From the NCBI GenBank assembly GCA_017558425.1, contig JAFYVD010000056.1, positions 1-8,343 of the forward strand: a DNA stretch of 8,343 nucleotides, written 5' to 3'. This document shows, piece after piece, positions 1 through 5,592 of this stretch. The position numbers and the translations under genes are program-made. The notes beneath the pieces were generated by a model, which saw nothing but the letters and a program-made list of their open reading frames with translations, was not told the DNA's origin and did no database searches. This stretch comes from Clostridia bacterium (GTDB lineage: Bacteria; Bacillota_A; Clostridia; RUG12999). Within the stretch, counting starts at the first letter, position 1; each line of letters opens with the position of its first letter.

Positions 1-603
1 ATCACAACAAGAGAACTTGCAGTTATGATCAAACAGGCAGGCATCAACTTTGGTGCAATTGAAGATGAACAGTTCGACGATCCGTTTGGTATCGGTTCCG
101 GTGCCGGCGTAATCTTCGGTGCTACAGGCGGCGTTATGGAAGCTGCACTCAGAACTGTTAAAGAAATCGTTGACGGTAAAGAACTTGCTAACATCGAATT
201 TGACGCAGTTCGTGGCGTACAGGGCATCAAAGAAGCTACTGTAAAAGTTGGCGATACAGATGTTAACGTTGCAGTTGTTCACGGCCTCGGCAATGCAAGA
301 AAAGTTCTTGACAGCATCAAAGCCGGCGAAAAGAACTATCACTTCATCGAAGTTATGGCTTGTCCCGGTGGTTGTGTAACAGGTGGCGGTCAGCCCATCG
401 TTGACGCTAAGACAAAAATGGATGTTGATGTTAGAGCTGAAAGAGCAAAAGCTCTCTACGCTGAAGACAAAAACATTGCAGTTCGTCAGTCTCACAAAAA
501 CCCTGTTATCACAAAGCTTTATGAAGAGTATCTTGAAAAACCGGGTAGCCACAAAGCTCACGGTCTGCTCCATACTCACTACACAGCAAAAAGCAAATTC
601 TAA
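1..603 (+). CDS. hydA: [FeFe]-hydrogenase catalytic subunit, C-terminal part (5' end outside window)
   Basis: This is the C-terminal 200 codons of an iron-only hydrogenase, which makes or oxidises H2 at the cytoplasmic H-cluster. The frame is open from base 1, so the gene starts upstream; an ATG at base 25 is internal. Visible landmarks are the glycine-rich stretch around FGIGSGAGVIFGATGG (about bases 85-135), the H-cluster motif CPGGCxxGGGQP at 361-396 with two ligand cysteines (codons 361-363 and 373-375), and a small-subunit-like tail ending LLHTHYTAK, typical of the fused large/small-subunit hydrogenases of Clostridia. The upstream cysteine motifs and any N-terminal ferredoxin domains lie outside the window. 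It could be a monomeric ferredoxin-type HydA or the HndD subunit of an NAD(P)-linked, electron-bifurcating complex; this fragment cannot separate them. Codon use leans to GTT, GGC and AAA in the way of a highly expressed gene, unlike the genes to the right. Confidence 0.93.
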   Translation: MTTRELAVMIKQAGINFGAIEDEQFDDPFGIGSGAGVIFGATGGVMEAALRTVKEIVDGKELANIEFDAVRGVQGIKEATVKVGDTDVNVAVVHGLGNARKVLDSIKAGEKNYHFIEVMACPGGCVTGGGQPIVDAKTKMDVDVRAERAKALYAEDKNIAVRQSHKNPVITKLYEEYLEKPGSHKAHGLLHTHYTAKSKF

Positions 604-614
604 TTAAAACTTTG

Positions 615-642
615 TTTCAGCGGCAGGTTTCTGCCGCTGAAA
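615..642 (+). terminator. Perfect 12-bp hairpin after the hydrogenase gene, possible weak terminator
   Basis: Bases 615-626 (TTTCAGCGGCAG) pair perfectly with 631-642 around a GTTT loop, starting 12 bases after the hydrogenase stop. The position suits a terminator or an mRNA 3'-end stabiliser. There is no downstream U-tract (the following bases are AACTAATATAA), so it is not a canonical intrinsic terminator, and some read-through into the folate operon is possible. Confidence 0.5.
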
Positions 643-650
643 ACTAATAT

Positions 651-680
651 AAGCCTATGGGCTTCGACTCCCATCGGCTT
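651..680 (+). other. Second intergenic hairpin, directly upstream of the THF riboswitch
   Basis: AAGCC (651-655) pairs with GGCTT (676-680), and ATGGG (657-661) pairs with CCCAT (670-674), with one T/C mismatch and an 8-base loop CTTCGACT. It ends three bases before riboswitch helix P1. No U-tract follows, so it is probably not a terminator. It may help insulate or fold the aptamer, or protect an mRNA end. I see no convincing -35/-10 pair between 604 and 683, so the start of the folT transcript is unclear. Confidence 0.45.
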
Positions 681-683
681 AAA

Positions 684-782
684 GAAGAGTAGAAACCATT
701 TCGTTAAGTGTCTGCCAGGACGGGGAGTTGCCGGCGGAACGAAAAGATTTTATCTTGCGGTTTTGGTTTCGCATCCCGCTTC
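684..782 (+). ncRNA. Tetrahydrofolate (THF, folT-type) riboswitch aptamer
   Basis: Sequence and fold match the class I THF riboswitch known from Clostridia and Lactobacillales. P1 is GAAG 684-687 with CTTC 779-782, followed on the 5' side by the conserved AGTAGA. P2 is GAAACC 692-697 with GGTTTC 765-770. The next helix is CGTT 702-705 with AACG 738-741; the conserved AAGTG follows its 5' strand. The apical stem is CTGCC 712-716 with GGCGG 733-737. A small hairpin AAGAT/ATCTT lies at 744-748/752-756, then the conserved GCGG. The family's long-range pseudoknot can form between GGGA 723-726 in the apical loop and TCCC 774-777 before P1. The downstream gene is a folate transporter, as expected for this class. 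The identification comes from memory of the family consensus and hand-drawn pairing. Confidence 0.9.
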
Positions 783-838
783 CATACGGTGAAAAGAATC
801 CTCCTTTTACCGCATAAGCGGAAAAGGAGGATATTTTT
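776..838 (+). promoter_or_regulatory. Riboswitch expression platform: Shine-Dalgarno sequestering hairpin and competing anti-sequestor
   Basis: Bases 798-813 and 818-832 form a 15-bp hairpin with one bulged A (809) and an ATAA loop; its 3' arm contains AAGGAGG (824-830), the ribosome binding site of folT 8 bases before the ATG. Two pairings compete with it. CGGT+AAAAG (787-790, 792-796) can pair with CTTTT+ACCG (804-812), taking the 5' arm. CCGCTT (776-781), which includes P1 and pseudoknot bases, is exactly complementary to AAGCGG (816-821) in the 3' arm. These two pairings are nested and compatible with each other. Inference: with THF bound, P1 and the pseudoknot hold 774-782 and the sequestor forms (off); without THF the ribosome binding site is exposed (on). 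Five U residues after the hairpin (834-838) could also allow some termination. Confidence 0.75.
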
Positions 839-1381
839 ATGCTTGAAAAGAAAAAAATTACAACAAAAGACCTTTGCATTATCGCAATGCTTATTGCGGT
901 AACGGCAGTGCTCGGCTTTGTTTCGGGCAAACTCAGAATAGGAACATTTTCAAAATTTTCCTTCAACTTCATCTCGGTTTACTTTACAGCAGTTTTGTTC
1001 GGACCGATTGTTGCCGGTCTTGTAGGAGTTGCGGGAGACTTTGTTTCAGCCATAGGGACAGGGCCCTATCTCTGGATGATAGGACTTATTGAATTTGTTT
1101 ACGGCTATATTTTCGGAATGCTGTTTTACAAAAAAGACGGAAAACCGGACGGCCATATTGTTTTTATCATAAAATCTCTTGCGGCAACTTTGATAATTGC
1201 GGCTGTAGATATTTTTATGAAAAGCTATGTGCTGATGAATGTCGGATTTGCACCAAATCCGCTTAGTGCGGCGGTTTTGATGCGTCTGCCTATGATTGGA
1301 GTTATGGCGGCAGTCAGATTTGTTGTGCTGCTTGTTATGGAAAAAAGCGTGCCGAGAATTTTGGCGGCAACCCGAAATTAG
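839..1381 (+). CDS. folT: ECF transporter folate-binding S component FolT
   Basis: A 180-residue, strongly hydrophobic membrane protein with about six predicted helices (roughly residues 11-30, 42-62, 65-80, 82-97, 107-128 and 143-167), the usual size of ECF S components. It binds folates outside the cell and works with a shared EcfT/EcfA energising module, not present here. Helix 1 carries the AxxxA pattern (A16, A20) that S components use to dock onto EcfT. The segment after helix 1, LRIGTFSKFSFNF (residues 32-44), looks like the FolT-family version of this region, though this is from memory. The folate assignment rests mainly on context: a THF riboswitch directly upstream and folC directly downstream. 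The start is fixed by AAGGAGG at 824-830. Charged ends (KKK near the N terminus, R and K near the C terminus) suit a cytoplasmic location. Without its context it would be called only an ECF S component. Confidence 0.9.
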   Translation: MLEKKKITTKDLCIIAMLIAVTAVLGFVSGKLRIGTFSKFSFNFISVYFTAVLFGPIVAGLVGVAGDFVSAIGTGPYLWMIGLIEFVYGYIFGMLFYKKDGKPDGHIVFIIKSLAATLIIAAVDIFMKSYVLMNVGFAPNPLSAAVLMRLPMIGVMAAVRFVVLLVMEKSVPRILAATRN

Positions 1382-1390
1382 GAGAAATTT

Positions 1391-2653
1391 ATGAATTATA
1401 AGGAAACGCTTGAATATATTGAAAACCTGCAGAGTTTGGGCAGTAAACCCGGCCTTTCCAGGGTTACCGAGCTTGCCAAACTTATGAAAAATCCGCAGAA
1501 TGACCTTAAAATCATCCATGTTACAGGCACGAACGGCAAAGGCTCAACCTGTGCGATGATTGAGTCTGTGCTGGTGAAAGCGGGTTATAAAGTTGGAAAA
1601 TTTTCTTCTCCCTGGATTGAGAAGATTAACGAATATATCTATATTAACGGCACTCCGCTGTCCGACGAGGATTTTGCGAATGCTATGTCAGCAGCGAAAG
1701 AGTTTGCCGACAAAATGGAAGACCATCCCACCGAATTTGAAGTTGTCACCGTTGCGGCATATAATTGGTTTAAATTGCAGAAATGTGACATCGTGATTAT
1801 GGAAACGGGAATGGGCGGAATTGGCGATGCCACAAACATTATTGAAAACCCTGTGGTATCAATTATCACAAATGTTGCTATGGACCACACAAAATTCCTA
1901 GGTGAAACGGTTGAAGAAATCGCCGAAAATAAAGCGGGCATTATAAAAGAAAATTGCCCTGTTTTGTTTGGTGGTGAGGATGAAAAAGCACTGAAAGTGA
2001 TTGAAAAAATTGCCGCTGAAAGAAAAGCTGAGCTTTTCACGACAGATAAACCCGACGTGAAATCATCGGGAATCAGAGGCAGTAAATTTGAATATCGAGG
2101 ACTTGACCTTGAAATTCCGCTGGCGGGAGAATATCAGCCGCAGAATGCGGCAACCGCGTTTGACGCTCTTGATATTCTCGCATCGGTTGGGTTTGAAATC
2201 TCGGACGAGGATATAATTTCGGGGTTTTTGGCGGTGAAATGGAAGGGCAGATTTGAGATTTTGTCAGAAAATCCGTTGTTTATTTTTGACGGCGGTCACA
2301 ATATCCACGGGATTTTGTACGCCGCACTCAGCATAAAAAAATATTTTGGCGAAAAAGTGAATGTTCTGACGGGAGTGTTGGCAGATAAAGAGTATGCCAG
2401 AATGGCGGACATTCTGTCGCCGCTTGCCGAAAATGTGTTCACAGTGACACCTGACAACCCAAGAGCACTGTCGGCGGAGAAATATGCCGAAGTGTTCCAC
2501 TCAAAAGGTGTTTCGGCAATTGCCTGCGAAACCGTTTCGGAAGGCGTGAAAAAAGCCCTCGAACTTTCGGCGAAAGAAAACCGACCGCTCATTGCAATTG
2601 GTTCATTGTATATGTATAAAGATGTGAAAAAAGCTGTTGCATATGAGCTTTAA
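1391..2653 (+). CDS. folC: Bifunctional folylpolyglutamate synthase / dihydrofolate synthase
   Basis: A 420-residue cytoplasmic Mur-ligase-family enzyme that adds glutamate to folates using ATP; bifunctional versions also join glutamate to dihydropteroate. The ATP-binding P-loop GTNGKGS is at residues 46-52, followed by the FSSPWIEKINEYI segment (71-83) that matches the FolC SPHL..-NERI region. ETGMGG is at 138-143, the Mur-ligase TNVAMDH at 160-166, the KAGIIK segment with the likely carbamylated lysine at 181-186, and the DGGHN motif (usually DGAHN) at 300-304 opens the C-terminal domain. Length is normal for the family. The ribosome binding site AGGAGA overlaps the folT stop codon and the ATG lies 9 bases after it, so translation is probably coupled and under the same riboswitch. 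With FolT it forms a salvage-and-retain pair. Whether it has the dihydrofolate synthase activity cannot be told by eye, and no other folate biosynthesis gene is in the window. Confidence 0.95.
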   Translation: MNYKETLEYIENLQSLGSKPGLSRVTELAKLMKNPQNDLKIIHVTGTNGKGSTCAMIESVLVKAGYKVGKFSSPWIEKINEYIYINGTPLSDEDFANAMSAAKEFADKMEDHPTEFEVVTVAAYNWFKLQKCDIVIMETGMGGIGDATNIIENPVVSIITNVAMDHTKFLGETVEEIAENKAGIIKENCPVLFGGEDEKALKVIEKIAAERKAELFTTDKPDVKSSGIRGSKFEYRGLDLEIPLAGEYQPQNAATAFDALDILASVGFEISDEDIISGFLAVKWKGRFEILSENPLFIFDGGHNIHGILYAALSIKKYFGEKVNVLTGVLADKEYARMADILSPLAENVFTVTPDNPRALSAEKYAEVFHSKGVSAIACETVSEGVKKALELSAKENRPLIAIGSLYMYKDVKKAVAYEL

Positions 2654-2677
2654 GGACAGTTTATATAATAAAAGTTT

Positions 2678-2722
2678 AAAAGGATAACAGAATTGATTTG
2701 ACGATTCTTGTTATCCTTTTTT
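2678..2722. terminator. Terminator between folC and the converging DeoR gene (bidirectional)
   Basis: AAAAGGATAACA (2678-2689) pairs perfectly with TGTTATCCTTTT (2709-2720), extended by GAAT/ATTC (2690-2693/2704-2707) across one bulged T. On the plus strand the stem runs into a six-T tract (2717-2722), a good intrinsic terminator for folT-folC. Read on the minus strand it lies just past the stop of the DeoR-type gene and is followed by CCTTTT, so it can serve both genes. Confidence 0.85.
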
Positions 2723-2723
2723 C

Positions 2724-3458
2724 TTATAAAATTTTACATCTTGTTTTTAAATCATTCCATTCGGTATCAAATACTGCAAAGTCAATATTATCAAGTGATG
2801 TAAGCGTATATACCGACTTGCGATTGAACTTTTCGCAATCGCACAAAAAAACACTTTGTCTTGTGTTTGCAATCATCAGAGAACGGAGATAATTTTCTTC
2901 TTCTGTAGGGTCAGAGATAACCCCGTTTTTGTCCAATCCATAAGATGAAAAAAACAAAATATCGGGATGAATTTCAGATGCAATTCTGTAGCTTTGTGTT
3001 CCTGATAATACTGCTGAGTTGTTAACACTTTCCCCACCGATACAATGTGTTGAAATGCCGTAATTTATAGCATTTATTGCAGTAATCATATTATTGGTAA
3101 ACAGAGTGACGTTTTTGTGTTTTGCAATGTGTGGAATTAAAAATCCGGCAGTGCTGGAACCATCAAGCATAATTGTCTGCCCGTCACGAATCAGGCAAGC
3201 GGCTTTTTTTGCTATTTTCCGTTTTCCCAGAACATTTTGATTTATACGACTGTTAAGAGGAGCTGCCTTATTGTCTCCATCCAATACACTCGCGCCGCCG
3301 TGAGTACGTTTGATAAAAAACATATTTTGCAATTTTGTCAAATCTCTTCGGATACTCGATGGCGATGTGTATGTAATTTCAGCAATTTTTTCTACCGTCA
3401 TAAATCTGTATTCATTCAACAATTCAAGAATTTGCTCTTGTCTTTTTGTTATGCTCAT
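2724..3458 (-). CDS. DeoR-family transcriptional regulator
   Basis: A 244-residue cytoplasmic DNA-binding protein of the usual DeoR/GlpR length. Residues 6-54 are a winged helix-turn-helix: RQEQILELL, MTVEKIAEI, the recognition helix around SPSSIRRDLTKLQ (32-44) and the family signature RTHGGA (51-56). Residues about 76-235 are the sugar-phosphate-sensing DeoRC domain, with DGSST (99-103), TNN (121-123), GGE (141-143), GLD (174-176) and DCEKF (207-211), where most relatives have DSSKF. The ATG at 3458 has AAGGTGA 5 bases upstream on its strand. The gene diverges from araD across a 134-base gap, so it most likely represses araD-araM and itself and is released by a phosphorylated sugar. The inducer cannot be inferred. 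A possible promoter is TTGTTG (3537-3532) with GATAAA (3514-3509), spacing 17, but the match is weak. Confidence 0.92.
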   Translation of the reverse strand: MSITKRQEQILELLNEYRFMTVEKIAEITYTSPSSIRRDLTKLQNMFFIKRTHGGASVLDGDNKAAPLNSRINQNVLGKRKIAKKAACLIRDGQTIMLDGSSTAGFLIPHIAKHKNVTLFTNNMITAINAINYGISTHCIGGESVNNSAVLSGTQSYRIASEIHPDILFFSSYGLDKNGVISDPTEEENYLRSLMIANTRQSVFLCDCEKFNRKSVYTLTSLDNIDFAVFDTEWNDLKTRCKIL

Positions 3459-3521
3459 TTAAATCACCTTTTTGCTCGTTTTAAATATTATCGTGATTGT
3501 TTTTCTAATTTATCGCCATAC

Positions 3522-3579
3522 ATTGACTATACAACAACCAAGCTCCATAATTGTATCATGCACAAATGTAAAAGTCAAT
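3522..3579. promoter_or_regulatory. Nested inverted repeats, candidate operator of the DeoR-type regulator
   Basis: An outer inverted repeat has ATTGACTATACA (3522-3533) facing TGTAAAAGTCAAT (3567-3579): ATTGACT on both sides, with TACA/TGTA one base out of register. Inside it, ATACAA (3529-3534) faces TTGTAT (3551-3556) exactly. The left arm covers the araD -35 box and the right arm lies downstream of the predicted start of transcription, so a repressor bound to both would block the promoter. The binding protein is inferred from position; DeoR-family operators vary too much to confirm by eye. Confidence 0.45.
3523..3551 (+). promoter_or_regulatory. Sigma-A type promoter of araD-araM
   Basis: TTGACT (3523-3528) and CATAAT (3546-3551) each match consensus at five of six positions and are separated by exactly 17 bases. 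Transcription would start near 3558, giving a leader of about 35 bases with a GAGGTGA ribosome binding site at 3582-3588. The -35 box lies within the outer inverted repeat. Confidence 0.7.
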
Positions 3580-3592
3580 ATGAGGTGAAAAT

Positions 3593-4291
3593 ATGTTAGA
3601 ACAAATTAAGGAACGAGTTTTTAAGGCCAATATATCGCTGCAAGAATACAAGCTTATTACATTGACTTGGGGTAATGTATCTGAGATTGACAGGGAAACA
3701 GGTTATGTGATTATAAAGCCTTCAGGCGTCAGCTATAATGATATGACACCGGATGATATGGTAGTAGTTGATTTGAATGGTAATAAGATTGAAGGGAAAC
3801 TAAATCCATCTTCCGATACACCAACACACCTGGAACTGTACAGAAAGTTCCCGTCGATAGGTGGAATTACTCACACTCATTCAAGGTGGGCAACGATTTT
3901 TTCTCAAGCTCAAATGAGTATTCCCATACTCGGAACAACGCATGCTGATGCATTTTATGGAGATATTCCCTGCACACGAAAATTGACTTCCGATGAAATA
4001 TTCGGTGAATATGAGCTTGAAACAGGCAAAGTTATTGCGGAATTATTCACGCAAGATACTATCAGCAAAATCCCCGGAGCGTTAGTATGTTCTCATGGAC
4101 CTTTTACATGGGGAAAGGATGCCATGGAATCAGTTAAAAATGCTGTGATTTTAGAAGAAGTTGCAATGATGGCATGGCATACTCTAAAGCTTAATAGTGA
4201 TGCGGATTTTCAGAAAGAGCTTTCCGATAAGCACTATCTGCGTAAGCACGGAGAAAATGCCTACTATGGACAAAAGGAGCTTAAAAAATGA
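3593..4291 (+). CDS. araD: L-ribulose-5-phosphate 4-epimerase (class II aldolase/adducin family)
   Basis: A 232-residue protein that reads along its whole length like Escherichia coli AraD (231 residues), including LTWGNVS (24-30), IKPSGV (41-46), SSDTPTH (73-79), GITHTHS (91-97), GTTHAD (114-119), IPCTRK (125-130), SHGPFTWGK (167-175), LEEVA (187-191) and DKHYLRKHG...AYYGQ (212-227). Zinc ligands would be H94, H96 and H168; D119 and Y225 correspond to the catalytic aspartate and tyrosine of the E. coli enzyme, and D75 is also kept. It should convert L-ribulose-5-phosphate to D-xylulose-5-phosphate by retro-aldol chemistry in the cytoplasm. The complete motif set favours epimerase over fuculose- or rhamnulose-phosphate aldolase, but relatives such as UlaF and SgbE act on L-ribulose-5-phosphate from ascorbate or gulonate, so the pathway is open. 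GAGGTGA at 3582-3588 sets the start. It leads an operon with araM. Confidence 0.93.
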   Translation: MLEQIKERVFKANISLQEYKLITLTWGNVSEIDRETGYVIIKPSGVSYNDMTPDDMVVVDLNGNKIEGKLNPSSDTPTHLELYRKFPSIGGITHTHSRWATIFSQAQMSIPILGTTHADAFYGDIPCTRKLTSDEIFGEYELETGKVIAELFTQDTISKIPGALVCSHGPFTWGKDAMESVKNAVILEEVAMMAWHTLKLNSDADFQKELSDKHYLRKHGENAYYGQKELKK

Positions 4292-5535
4292 TAATAGACA
4301 GCAAAAAATATAACGGTATGTGTTTTTGTGGCAAAGAACATAAAATGACAACAGAATTTTGTATAATCGAACCGGGCTGTATGGCGAATGCGGATACATA
4401 TATTGACAGATATGGGTTAAATGGATTTTCTGCAGTTATATATGACGAAAACACATACAATGCTACAAAAGGTTTGCATCCGAAAGCGGATAAAGAAATT
4501 ATTCTTTCGCCTGAAAATTTACACGCAGACAATCACGGGGTTGCTATGGCTATGAGCCGGATTCCGGAAAATTGCGATTATCTGATTGCAGTAGGTTCGG
4601 GTACCGTGCACGATATAACACGATATTGTGCTTATGAAAAGGGCATCCCGTTTGTTTCGTGCCCTACCGCCGCAAGCGTTGACGGTTTTTGTTCATCGGT
4701 TGCCGCAATGACTTGGGATGGTTTTAAGAAAACGTTTGAAGCTGTAGCTCCAAAAATTGTAATTGCCGACCTTGACATTATATCAAAGGCTCCGATGTTT
4801 CTTACACGTTCGGGCTTTGGTGATATGATTGGCAAATTCATTGCTTTAGCAGATTGGAAAATTGCACATATTCTAACTAATGAATATTTTTGTTCTGCAA
4901 TCCATGATATGACTTTGAATGCCACAAAATCTGTTGTGAGCTGTGCAGAAGCAATAAATATAGGAGATATAACTGCTTATGAAAAGCTCACATACGGACT
5001 TTTGATGTCAGGACTTGCAATGCAGATGCTCGGAAATTCCCGTTGTGCTTCAGGGGCAGAGCATCATATTTCGCACCTGATAGAAATGGAACCCGAAGGA
5101 CTGAATGTCAGGTCGGATGCTCTTCATGGAGAAAAGGTTGGTGTTGGCACGTTACTTGTAAGCAAACAATATCACAAAATCAAATCGGATAAAAATATTA
5201 TGTGGAATGATTACCAAAAAGCAGAGCCGGATTACATCAAAAATATGTTTGGAGAAAAATTGAGCGATGCTATAATTTCGGAAAACTCGACAGATTGTGC
5301 TTCCTGCATAAAAGGAAAAACAATAACTGATAATTGGACCGCCATATGCAATGTCATAAACACAATCCCAACATATGACCAACTGATGGAAAAATATAAA
5401 ATATTGGGGGTTAAATCTGCTCTTGTTGATATTGGCATTTCCGAAGAAAAAAATGACACATTACTTAAATATGCTCCTCTCGTACGCAACAGATTAACAT
5501 TGTTGCGACTGTATAGCGCGATGAACAGAAAATAG
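4288..5535 (+). CDS. araM: sn-Glycerol-1-phosphate dehydrogenase family protein (AraM/EgsA type)
   Basis: A 415-residue member of the iron-containing alcohol dehydrogenase / dehydroquinate synthase-like superfamily. The nucleotide-binding region carries VGSGTVHDITRY (102-113) and CPTAASVDGFCSS (125-137). Likely metal ligands are D179 in GFGDMIGK, a histidine in SGAEHHISH (H259 or H260) and H280 in LHGEKVGVGT. Bacillus AraM is a Ni-dependent NAD(P)H enzyme reducing dihydroxyacetone phosphate to sn-glycerol-1-phosphate, and sits in the arabinose operon. Here the start codon overlaps the araD stop (ATGA), with AAGGAG at 4274-4279 inside araD, so the two are translationally coupled. The N terminus has a CxCGxxxH cluster (C12, C14, H18) before the usual fold. 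The true substrate could be another sugar or polyol phosphate, because close family members have not all been assayed. A strong terminator follows the stop codon. Confidence 0.88.
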   Translation: MIIDSKKYNGMCFCGKEHKMTTEFCIIEPGCMANADTYIDRYGLNGFSAVIYDENTYNATKGLHPKADKEIILSPENLHADNHGVAMAMSRIPENCDYLIAVGSGTVHDITRYCAYEKGIPFVSCPTAASVDGFCSSVAAMTWDGFKKTFEAVAPKIVIADLDIISKAPMFLTRSGFGDMIGKFIALADWKIAHILTNEYFCSAIHDMTLNATKSVVSCAEAINIGDITAYEKLTYGLLMSGLAMQMLGNSRCASGAEHHISHLIEMEPEGLNVRSDALHGEKVGVGTLLVSKQYHKIKSDKNIMWNDYQKAEPDYIKNMFGEKLSDAIISENSTDCASCIKGKTITDNWTAICNVINTIPTYDQLMEKYKILGVKSALVDIGISEEKNDTLLKYAPLVRNRLTLLRLYSAMNRK

Positions 5536-5544
5536 TACCACAGC

Positions 5545-5577
5545 AAAACCCGAAACAAAAACTTTGTTTCGGGTTTT
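5545..5577. terminator. Perfect bidirectional terminator between araM and the oxidoreductase gene
   Basis: A 15-bp perfect stem: AAAACCCGAAACAAA (5545-5559) with its exact complement at 5563-5577 and a 3-base loop that probably opens wider. The arm ends supply U4 on either strand, so it terminates both converging units: araD-araM (stop at 5535) and rarA-oxidoreductase (stop at 5593). Confidence 0.92.
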
Positions 5578-5592
5578 AAATTGTCATTGGGT

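Noticed and set aside
657..674. GGGCTTCGACTCCC resembling the T-arm of a tRNA or tmRNA
   Set aside because: The loop is 8 bases rather than 7, the normal 53-61 pair would be C-C, and no D-arm, anticodon arm or acceptor stem fits upstream.
708..902. Open frame of 64 codons on the plus strand over the riboswitch
   Set aside because: It overlaps a well-supported structured RNA and the start of folT, lacks a ribosome binding site and has no recognisable protein features.
1046..1519. Long minus-strand open frame (157 codons) across folT and folC
   Set aside because: It is the antisense of two well-supported genes, has low-complexity His/Asn/Lys-rich translation and no ribosome binding site.
1639..2040. 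Minus-strand open frame of 133 codons inside folC
   Set aside because: A shadow of the folC frame: Ser/Ile-rich translation with no family motifs.
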